This document shows positions 1-4,220 of a DNA stretch of 21,739 nt, piece by piece. The translations under genes and the position numbers were made by a program. The notes under the pieces are model-generated. The model saw only the letters and a program-made list of their open reading frames with translations, did no database searches and was not told the origin of the DNA. The stretch is from positions 1 through 21,739 of IMG/VR virus record IMGVR_UViG_3300005613_000460. One strand, 5' to 3'. Every line of letters begins with the position of its first letter. The first letter of the stretch is position 1. This stretch comes from a virus.

Positions 1-123
1 ACCAGTTAAGATGGATATGAACTGACTATTTGTCATATCCCCCTCAAAGTTTTTAACTGTCTCGTATTGGTCTATGGATATTCCATCCAACTGAACCTCT
101 TTATCTCCAAGTATTATCTTCAT
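1..123 (-). CDS. N-terminal part of a tail-chaperone-like protein, cut by the window edge
   Basis: A 41-codon open frame starts at an ATG (121-123) that overlaps the TGA of the upstream gene as ATGA, and it runs off the left edge without a stop. The visible protein begins MKIILGDKEVQL and continues with ISIDQYETVKNF and FISILTG. This opening resembles the start of the 229-residue protein at 19009-19698 (LGDK, then an I-x-Q-[YF] motif, then an I-x-SI stretch). The two may be distant paralogues of a tail-assembly-chaperone-like family. The tight overlap shows that it is cotranscribed with the methyltransferase cassette. Too little is visible to settle the function. Confidence 0.6.
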   Translation of the reverse strand, partial: MKIILGDKEVQLDGISIDQYETVKNFEGDMTNSQFISILTG

Positions 124-536
124 AATTCATTTATCATATTTTCAAACCATTTATCTATATCGTAATATCTGCTGTTAGTTCCTTTATCACTATAAAATTG
201 TCCTTTTATTTTATTTACAATCGGGTTATTATCAGTCCCCACAAACTCCTCTCTGTGTCCCCCTAAATAAGTTCCGTTGTCTTCCCTTGTCTTATTGTAT
301 TGAACGATACTACCATCATTTAACATATCATCACTCACCAATAAATTAGAGGGAAACCTACCTTTTTTATTATATTCTTTATAGTTCGGGTCTGTATAAT
401 CGTGAGCCTGTTTTAACACCCAATCTTCATTTATACTTTTTCGTGTTCTTGGTCTATCAAAGTTAATATTACTATCTGCTTCCACAAATGGTATCCTACA
501 ATCGTCAAACCAAGTTATACCTTTAGAATAATTCAC
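120..536 (-). CDS. Detached central (target-recognition-like) segment of a DNA methyltransferase, copy 1
   Basis: This 138-residue protein has no catalytic motif. It carries blocks that in intact phage class-beta DNA methyltransferases lie between the two catalytic halves: GITWFDDCRIPF (residues 6-17), GRFPSNLLVSDDMLNDG (59-75) and NSRYYDIDKWF (121-131). The section between the last two blocks differs from the copy at 21266-21652. The start is a GTG (534-536) lying inside the end of the upstream methyltransferase gene, whose TAA is at 523-525, giving a 14-base overlap and probable translational coupling. The neighbouring catalytic protein lacks exactly this segment, so the two probably act together, with this one contributing to DNA target recognition. 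That role is inferred from position in the family. A non-functional remnant is the alternative, but the frame is intact in both copies. Confidence 0.75.
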   Translation of the reverse strand: MNYSKGITWFDDCRIPFVEADSNINFDRPRTRKSINEDWVLKQAHDYTDPNYKEYNKKGRFPSNLLVSDDMLNDGSIVQYNKTREDNGTYLGGHREEFVGTDNNPIVNKIKGQFYSDKGTNSRYYDIDKWFENMINEL

Positions 537-623
537 CTTGAACTTTTATCTTTAATGTTTTTATGAGTTCCTCCCTACTGACCTGTAGTCGTTCCTCTGC
601 TATATCAAAATACTCCTCCGTAA
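499..623. repeat. Direct repeat, left copy (methyltransferase/segment junction)
   Basis: This stretch matches 21615-21739 in the same orientation at a constant offset of 21116 bases, with 3 mismatches in 125 bases by hand count. It covers the end of the methyltransferase gene and the start of the detached segment gene. Similarity continues, more patchily, to the left within the segment gene. Confidence 0.85.
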
Positions 624-1536
624 AATCTATTCCAATAAAGTTTCTCTTCAGTAATTTACAAGCTAGTCCTGTTGTTCCACTACCCATAAAAGGGTCTAAA
701 ACATAGTCCCCTTCCCTTGTAAATAAAGTTATAAGATAAGACATTAACTTAATCGGTTTAATGGTGGGGTGGGTGTTCTTACGAATGGTTGTTATTCCTT
801 TTTTATTTTTTTTCAATAGTATTAGTAAATTAAAATCATTTTCCGTTTCTTTCTCTTCACCACTTAATCCCATATCTTTTTCCTTCTTACTGGCTTTCGG
901 GGTCTGTATCAACGGATATGTTCGTTGTATATTCTCTGGCAATTTCTCAAAGTTTAATACCTTGTCTATATAAGATTTTTCCTTAAATGGTTTCATTCCC
1001 ACCACCACTATCTCTCTTGAAGGTTTCGGCTGAAAGCCCAATTTACTTCCTTCGTATTTCTTTGCTAAATCTGTTGATGGTGCTGTAATATCATATTCGT
1101 CTTTACGACCATGATAAGTCTTTTCTCCGTTATGGTATTCGGTATTTTTTATCGGTCTTTCTGCTTTACCAACAACCTCTCTATCCACCCCCAATCTTTT
1201 ATCTATGTGTTTAGAGGTGTCACCAGCCTTCGGGAACCCTGAATGGTATACCCATTCTATATTAGTAAAGGATAAATCAAACCCTGCCCCCTCTAAATCC
1301 CTACACAACCTCCATAATACATCACTTCGGGGTGCTGCCATAACACAGATAAAAGAACCCTCCTTAAGAACTCTAAAACTCTCCTTCCATATATCTACAT
1401 CAGGCAATACTTTATCCCACCCCTTATTCATAAATGAGTAGCCGTATGGTGGGTCAGTACATAACATATCCACAGAGTTATCTTTAATCTTTTTTAACTC
1501 TATCTTACTATCTCCGTTAAATAATATACTTTTCAT
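523..1536 (-). CDS. DNA adenine/cytosine-N methyltransferase, catalytic part lacking its central segment
   Basis: This 337-residue protein would transfer a methyl group from S-adenosylmethionine to an exocyclic amino group of DNA. Motif IV (DPPY) is at residues 28-31 and the AdoMet-binding motif I (DPFMGSGTTG) at 281-290, the class-beta order. THPTIKP (255-261) precedes motif I as usual. Between KPFKEKSYIDKVLN (182-195) and FEKLPENIQRTYP (196-208), where related phage enzymes carry a segment of 100 or more residues with the GRFPxNL block, this protein runs straight on. The missing segment is the next gene. The ATG overlaps the preceding stop as ATGA. Likely roles are protecting phage DNA from host restriction or marking it. 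Whether the base is N6-adenine or N4-cytosine cannot be told from DPPY alone. Confidence 0.9.
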   Translation of the reverse strand: MKSILFNGDSKIELKKIKDNSVDMLCTDPPYGYSFMNKGWDKVLPDVDIWKESFRVLKEGSFICVMAAPRSDVLWRLCRDLEGAGFDLSFTNIEWVYHSGFPKAGDTSKHIDKRLGVDREVVGKAERPIKNTEYHNGEKTYHGRKDEYDITAPSTDLAKKYEGSKLGFQPKPSREIVVVGMKPFKEKSYIDKVLNFEKLPENIQRTYPLIQTPKASKKEKDMGLSGEEKETENDFNLLILLKKNKKGITTIRKNTHPTIKPIKLMSYLITLFTREGDYVLDPFMGSGTTGLACKLLKRNFIGIDFTEEYFDIAEERLQVSREELIKTLKIKVQGELF

Positions 1537-1835
1537 ATCTCATTAAAATAATATCTTTTTACCGCACTTATAATATCTGCATGACATGTATTACAACCTG
1601 TCGGTATTTTATTAGTTTCAAAAGTATAATTATATACTTCATATACTGCATTTAAAAACTCAGGGGTTTTTTGTCCGTAATTAAAAAACTCTTTTCTGTT
1701 TTCTATTACCCACTTCGTATATTTTAATTTATCAGTTAAAGGTGTAGGTTCTATTTTTTTTTTCGGTCTACCCCTTTTTTTCTTACAACTGGTACATTTA
1801 CCACTCTCGTTGGTATTTAATAAGTTTTCTTCCAT
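1533..1835 (-). CDS. Small protein with two CxxC pairs and an AT-hook-like motif
   Basis: A 100-residue protein of unknown function. Near the N-terminus it has CTSC followed by KKKRGRPKKK (residues about 14-28), a classic AT-hook core (RGRP flanked by lysines) that binds the minor groove of AT-rich DNA. A second CNTC lies near residues 81-84, so the two pairs could hold a zinc ion. The middle is helical and aromatic. It overlaps the preceding small gene by 38 bases in another frame, and its TGA overlaps the methyltransferase ATG as ATGA. Between a sigma-like factor and a DNA methyltransferase, a DNA-binding or transcriptional role is reasonable but inferred. Confidence 0.7.
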   Translation of the reverse strand: MEENLLNTNESGKCTSCKKKRGRPKKKIEPTPLTDKLKYTKWVIENRKEFFNYGQKTPEFLNAVYEVYNYTFETNKIPTGCNTCHADIISAVKRYYFNEI

Positions 1836-1983
1836 AATATTTATAATTTTTAAATTTATTTATTTTTTCATTATCGTTAAAAAAATCTAATAATTCAATT
1901 ACATCATCATCAAAAATATACTCATATTGATTTTTTAATATCCACCTAAAAAAATTACTTTCATCAGTATCGTTTTTTTCCAT
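1798..1983 (-). CDS. Small acidic/aromatic hypothetical protein
   Basis: A 61-residue protein that I do not recognise. The N-terminal half is acidic (MEKNDTDESNFF, then FDDDVIELLDFFNDNE) and the C-terminal end is basic and tyrosine-rich (KNYKYYGRKLIKYQREW). No signal peptide, membrane segment or metal motif is visible. Its ATG lies inside the last codons of the sigma-like gene (20-base overlap) and its end overlaps the next gene by 38 bases. This is consistent with a packed early or middle operon. Confidence 0.55.
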   Translation of the reverse strand: MEKNDTDESNFFRWILKNQYEYIFDDDVIELLDFFNDNEKINKFKNYKYYGRKLIKYQREW

Positions 1984-2563
1984 AATGTTTTAATAATTTA
2001 CTAGCCAATATTTTAATCGGTATATTATTATAATGTTCGTTGATATTATTTTTTTTCATTTTTTCCCATATTATTTTTACCCCCTCGTAAAATTGTCTTC
2101 GTATTGTTGTTCTCGGTATATCTAATAATCTACTACATTCCGCAAAATTATACCCATTACTAAAGTACACCATCATTATAAACGCATAATGTTTTTCAGT
2201 TGGTATTGATGACTTTAACATATCTTCCAGTATATTTAACATCTTTTCTATTATAATATCTGTATCAATATCATAATCGTTTTCATCTGGTATAATCCAT
2301 TCAGTTTCTAATTCCAAATGTTTTCTTTTATATTCCCTATAAAAACTTGATGTCGTACTTCTATACTGATTAAGGGTTATTCGTATAAAAAACCATTTTG
2401 CGTGTCCTTGATTAACTAGTTCCTGAGCTTTTTTATGTTCTAAAAAAATTATAACAACCTCATGTAATAAATCATCTACTAAATCATAATCATTATGCGT
2501 TATGTTTAATAATGTTTTTCTTAAGTCATTATAATTTGCTGTCACCCATTCACTCGGTGTCAT
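1964..2563 (-). CDS. RNA polymerase sigma-factor-like protein
   Basis: A 199-residue protein with the layout of a small, group-4-like sigma factor. An N-terminal helical part (about 25-85) includes DYDLVDDLLHEVVIIFLEH, resembling region 2.1-2.2, and WFFIRITLNQYRS, resembling the core-binding/-10 part. After an acidic linker (about 90-105), residues 137-163 (GYNFAECSRLLDIPRTTIRRQF) form a helix-turn-helix like region 4, which contacts the -35 box. It probably redirects host RNA polymerase to phage promoters; the repeated CTTTTACT elements at 3091-3560 are candidate targets. It overlaps the 25-residue peptide upstream and the 61-residue gene downstream. A phage terminase-small-subunit-like helix-turn-helix protein is a less likely alternative. 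Confidence 0.65.
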   Translation of the reverse strand: MTPSEWVTANYNDLRKTLLNITHNDYDLVDDLLHEVVIIFLEHKKAQELVNQGHAKWFFIRITLNQYRSTTSSFYREYKRKHLELETEWIIPDENDYDIDTDIIIEKMLNILEDMLKSSIPTEKHYAFIMMVYFSNGYNFAECSRLLDIPRTTIRRQFYEGVKIIWEKMKKNNINEHYNNIPIKILASKLLKHYGKKRY

Positions 2564-2627
2564 ACCACTTATAAATTATATAACCCCCCACAAAATACGC
2601 TAGTGTCATTATTATAAAAAATTCCAT
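2550..2627 (-). CDS. 25-residue single-membrane-span peptide
   Basis: A very short gene filling the gap between the HNH endonuclease and the sigma-like factor. Its ATG (2625-2627) overlaps the HNH stop as TAATG, and its TGA lies 14 bases inside the sigma-like gene. The product, starting MEFFIIMTLAYFVGGY and ending KWYDTE, is one hydrophobic helix (residues about 3-19) with a short polar tail, so it would span the inner membrane once. The overlaps at both ends argue for a real translated unit. No function is evident. Confidence 0.55.
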   Translation of the reverse strand: MEFFIIMTLAYFVGGYIIYKWYDTE

Positions 2628-3043
2628 TAAGTCCAGGATATTAAATTTATCACATCATGTATAGTGGTTCTACTGACATTATATTCGTCAGCTAACCCCT
2701 TATAACTTATGTTCTCTGCGGCGTATCTTAATCTAATTTCTTTAGCCAACTCCATAGTTAATTTACAATATCTACGATGTCTATTGTTTTCCTTCGGTGT
2801 TGATAAAATCAAATTAGATAACCTGTTATCCGTTTTATCGTGATTAATGTGGTTTACCTCCAACCCTTCAGGTATCTCTCCATTATGGTACTCATAAATA
2901 AATCTATGACAGGTTCTATTCCTCCTATTGTCTTTGTCTTTATATTCAACAAAATACATATACCCTTCTTTTTGTTGATAAGTTTTTAATTGATAGTCGT
3001 GAGAGTTGTATATATTACCCTCTTTGTCTGCATAATATTCCAT
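2627..3043 (-). CDS. HNH homing-type endonuclease with C-terminal helix-turn-helix
   Basis: A 138-residue protein of the free-standing phage HNH family that cuts DNA. An N-terminal beta-rich part leads into RFIYEYHNGEIPEGLEVNH. The HNH core is at residues about 63-78, with H65, H68, N73 and N77 in VNHINHDKTDNRLSNL. The C-terminal 30 residues (ISYKGLADEYNVSRTTIHDV) form a resolvase-like helix-turn-helix of the kind that guides such enzymes to a target. It is the first gene after the leftward promoter at 3068-3098 and heads the leftward operon. It may be a selfish homing element or may serve phage DNA processing; the sequence does not decide. Confidence 0.9.
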   Translation of the reverse strand: MEYYADKEGNIYNSHDYQLKTYQQKEGYMYFVEYKDKDNRRNRTCHRFIYEYHNGEIPEGLEVNHINHDKTDNRLSNLILSTPKENNRHRRYCKLTMELAKEIRLRYAAENISYKGLADEYNVSRTTIHDVINLISWT

Positions 3044-3067
3044 TTTTTTATTATTTTAAGTGTTTAT

Positions 3068-3098
3068 ATTATATAAGTATCAGGCTTTTTAGTAAAAG
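3068..3098 (-). promoter_or_regulatory. Putative leftward promoter (element D)
   Basis: On the minus strand CTTTTACT (3098-3091) is followed after 17 bases by TATAAT (3073-3068), then about 25 bases to the HNH start codon. This fits a promoter for the HNH, sigma-like and methyltransferase operon. The same octamer begins three plus-strand elements nearby. Confidence 0.55.
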
Positions 3099-3144
3099 TT
3101 CTTTTTTTATAAAAAAAAAATAAAAAAACTTTATGCATTATAAA

Positions 3145-3173
3145 CTTTTACTATATTTAATAATAACTATACT
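3145..3173 (+). promoter_or_regulatory. Putative rightward promoter (element C)
   Basis: CTTTTACT (3145-3152) is followed after 15 bases by TATACT (3168-3173). It diverges from the leftward element about 50 bases away. Transcription from it would meet the terminator-like hairpin at 3215-3249 within about 70 bases. Confidence 0.45.
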
Positions 3174-3174
3174 C

Positions 3175-3194
3175 GGTTCTAGTAATGCAGAACC
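3175..3194. repeat. Short perfect inverted repeat at the predicted transcription start
   Basis: GGTTCT (3175-3180) and AGAACC (3189-3194) are perfect inverted copies separated by 8 bases. The repeat begins right after the TATACT box of element C, so it may be an operator. If transcription starts a little upstream, it would instead form a hairpin in the short RNA. Confidence 0.4.
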
Positions 3195-3249
3195 ATTTAT
3201 TATTTTAAAGGTGTAATAGGGGGGTATCAAAACCCCCTTATTTTTTTTT
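3180..3249 (+). ncRNA. Candidate short (about 70-base) non-coding RNA
   Basis: Bounded by a predicted promoter (3145-3173) and an intrinsic terminator (3215-3249), with no open frame between them. It carries AAAGGTGTA (3207-3215), which is complementary to TACACCTTT at 3331-3339 and at 3480-3488 in the next transcript. This could allow base pairing in trans. Its existence is inferred from the bracketing signals only. Confidence 0.35.
3215..3249 (+). terminator. Intrinsic terminator, plus strand
   Basis: AATAGGGGG (3215-3223) pairs with CCCCCTTATT (3233-3242), leaving one bulged T, and is followed by a run of T to 3249. This is the standard shape of a Rho-independent terminator for rightward transcription. 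Confidence 0.7.
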
Positions 3250-3273
3250 AATATTTTTTTTTTAATATTTAGT

Positions 3274-3302
3274 CTTTTACTGAATTCCTGTATATTTATA
3301 AA
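3274..3302 (+). promoter_or_regulatory. Putative rightward promoter (element A)
   Basis: CTTTTACT (3274-3281) is followed by TATATTTATAAA (3291-3302). An alternative reading is the Bacteroidota consensus: TTTA (3268-3271), 19 bases, then TATATTTA, close to TTTG-N19-TAnnTTTG. It precedes the structured untranslated stretch at 3308-3493. Confidence 0.5.
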
Positions 3303-3307
3303 TAACG

Positions 3308-3493
3308 AGTGGATAAGTGAGTATAGTGACTACACCTTTCTCTCCCCACGAACGATAAATATATTAAAAATTAGCGCCCTTAGCGGTTGGAGACTTCAGT
3401 TGTAAAAGCCTTGTTGGTACAGATAAATACTCTTTTAAGAGTGAACCTAAGGTGTAGGTTTCTTGCCTACTTCTTTTACTACACCTTTTTATT
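3308..3493 (+). ncRNA. Structured untranslated RNA with attenuator-like alternative pairings
   Basis: No credible gene is present. CTACACCTT occurs at 3330-3338 and 3479-3487, and its exact complement AAGGTGTAG lies between them at 3449-3457. The middle arm can pair with the left arm or with the right arm, but not both. Pairing with the right arm gives a stem followed by TTTATT, a terminator. Further hairpins are CGC-CCTTA-GCG (about 3375-3385), ACTCT-TTTA-AGAGT (3429-3442), AACCT/AGGTT (3444-3460) and GTAGG/CCTAC (3454-3470), the last two also mutually exclusive with parts of the main stem. It may be a stand-alone RNA or a leader controlling the gene at 3607. I recognise no named RNA family. 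Confidence 0.5.
3449..3493 (+). terminator. Conditional intrinsic terminator, plus strand
   Basis: A 9-base perfect stem (3449-3457 with 3479-3487) encloses a smaller hairpin (GTAGG with CCTAC) and is followed by TTTATT. An upstream copy of the 3' arm at 3330-3338 could compete for the 5' arm, so termination may be regulated. Confidence 0.5.
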
Positions 3494-3552
3494 CCCGATA
3501 AATATTATTTTATTATATAAAAAAAAAGTAAAAAAAATAGTAAAATATTTGT

Positions 3553-3582
3553 CTTTTACTAGATTAGCGTTATATTTATATA
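3553..3582 (+). promoter_or_regulatory. Putative rightward promoter (element B)
   Basis: CTTTTACT (3553-3560) is followed by TATATTTATATA (3571-3582). TTTG at 3548-3551 lies exactly 19 bases before TATATTTA, also matching the Bacteroidota -33/-7 pattern apart from the last base. It ends about 25 bases before the ATG at 3607, giving a very short A/T-rich leader. Confidence 0.55.
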
Positions 3583-3606
3583 TATAAACCTTTAAATAAT
3601 AATAAT

Positions 3607-3834
3607 ATGAATAATTTAAGAAAAATGGCTTTTAAAAGAGCTCAGGAGTTAAAAGCTCAAAAAATCGGTACTACTAAGATTATTACCCCTCAACCTAAAC
3701 CTCGTCAACGAACAGATGAAAGATATGCGGAGATGATGGACGATTTCTGGCGTGATGTGGAGGATAAGATGATAGATTTAAGTAGGTGGAGTGGTGAGGG
3801 TTCCCCTTGGCTTTACCGAGAACTAATTGACTAA
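3607..3834 (+). CDS. Small charged hypothetical protein, the only plus-strand gene
   Basis: A 75-residue protein that I do not recognise. The first third is basic (LRKMAFKRAQELKAQKIG), a proline-rich hinge follows (ITPQPKPRQR), and the remainder is acidic and tryptophan-containing (MMDDFWRDVEDKMIDLSRW, then SPWLYRELID). There is no membrane or signal segment. Leading AT-rich sequence without a Shine-Dalgarno site is normal in Bacteroidota. It has its own promoter-like element B and is convergent with the end of the late operon. Its position in a divergent control region, isolated from the structural genes, suggests an early or regulatory gene, but this is inference. Confidence 0.7.
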   Translation: MNNLRKMAFKRAQELKAQKIGTTKIITPQPKPRQRTDERYAEMMDDFWRDVEDKMIDLSRWSGEGSPWLYRELID

Positions 3835-3877
3835 TACTTTGTTCCATGTTTTTTTAATGTTTTTCATTAGTCAATTA
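3824..3877. repeat. 12-base perfect inverted repeat across a stop codon
   Basis: TAATTGACTAAT (3824-3835) and ATTAGTCAATTA (3866-3877) are exact inverted copies separated by 30 bases. The left arm includes the stop codon of the plus-strand gene and the right arm abuts the bidirectional terminator. In RNA it would form a long hairpin at the 3' end, perhaps stabilising the message. Confidence 0.6.
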
Positions 3878-3878
3878 A

Positions 3879-3910
3879 AAAAGGGGGTTCTCAACGGAGT
3901 TCCCCCTTTT
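3879..3910. terminator. Bidirectional intrinsic terminator between convergent genes
   Basis: AAAAGGGGG (3879-3887) pairs with CCCCCTTTT (3902-3910); an inner CTC/GAG pairing closes a small loop. The minus-strand reading is followed by TTTTTTAATT and the plus-strand reading ends in TTTT. It separates the end of the late leftward operon from the plus-strand gene. The right arm and loop overlap the last codons of the 43-residue gene. Confidence 0.75.
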
Positions 3911-4022
3911 CCTTTACTATTTGTTCTAATTCCTTAACTTTTTTCTGTAGTAGTATAATTTGTTCTTTAAGGGGGTTAGTCATCAGTTCCATCTGTTCTA
4001 ACCTCCTTTTTGTATAACTCAT
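3891..4022 (-). CDS. 43-residue coiled-coil protein ending the late operon
   Basis: A short gene whose ATG directly abuts the stop of the holin-like gene, with no bases between. The product starts MSYTKRRLEQMELM, continues with NPLKEQIILLQKKV and then KELEQIVKEKGELR; leucine/isoleucine spacing suggests one long amphipathic helix or coiled coil. Its final codons form one arm of the terminator at 3879-3910. Placement next to a holin-like gene could suggest a lysis accessory role, but nothing in the sequence proves that. Confidence 0.6.
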   Translation of the reverse strand: MSYTKRRLEQMELMTNPLKEQIILLQKKVKELEQIVKEKGELR

Positions 4023-4220
4023 TTATTTAGTTTCTTTTTTATCTTTACTAAAAAAGCTCCAAACAAATCCTACAATAGTAGTAATCGCTCCAACTACTTC
4101 CATAAGTATACTTTCATCTATAACACCTGATGTTACTAGATATCCACCTAAAAATGTTAAGATATGTCTTAACAAACCTTCAATTTTATTATTCATAATT
4201 TTTAATATTAATTTTTTCAT
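4023..4220 (-). CDS. Small holin-like membrane protein
   Basis: A 65-residue protein with two hydrophobic helices (about 18-33 and 40-57) and a lysine-rich C-terminal end (SKDKKETK). The pattern around LRHILTFLGGYLVTSG and GAITTIVGFVWS resembles small phage holins of the Pam3-gp28-like kind, which open the inner membrane at lysis. Its ATG directly follows the stop of the fibre gene. An internal ATG at 4196 (starting MNNKIEGLLRH) is an alternative start. No endolysin gene was seen in the window, so the lysis partner would lie elsewhere. The holin assignment is probable, not proven. Confidence 0.6.
   Translation of the reverse strand: MKKLILKIMNNKIEGLLRHILTFLGGYLVTSGVIDESILMEVVGAITTIVGFVWSFFSKDKKETK

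Noticed and set aside
761-1441. Plus-strand open frames 761-973 and 1205-1441
   Set aside because: Both lie entirely within the methyltransferase coding sequence on the opposite strand and show no family motifs.
120-1536. A sequencing frameshift splitting one normal methyltransferase
   Set aside because: The segment lies after the C-terminal catalytic motif and not between the two catalytic halves, so no single frame correction restores the normal order. The same arrangement is found at the second copy.
3361-3480. A tRNA, group I intron core or hammerhead ribozyme in the untranslated region
   Set aside because: No cloverleaf with a T-arm, no intron core motifs and no CUGAUGA/GAAA pair could be found by eye on either strand.
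3387-3587. 66-residue plus-strand open frame inside the structured region
   Set aside because: It starts at TTG, runs through the terminator-like stem and element B, and has an unstructured hydrophobic/basic composition. The RNA features explain the stretch better.
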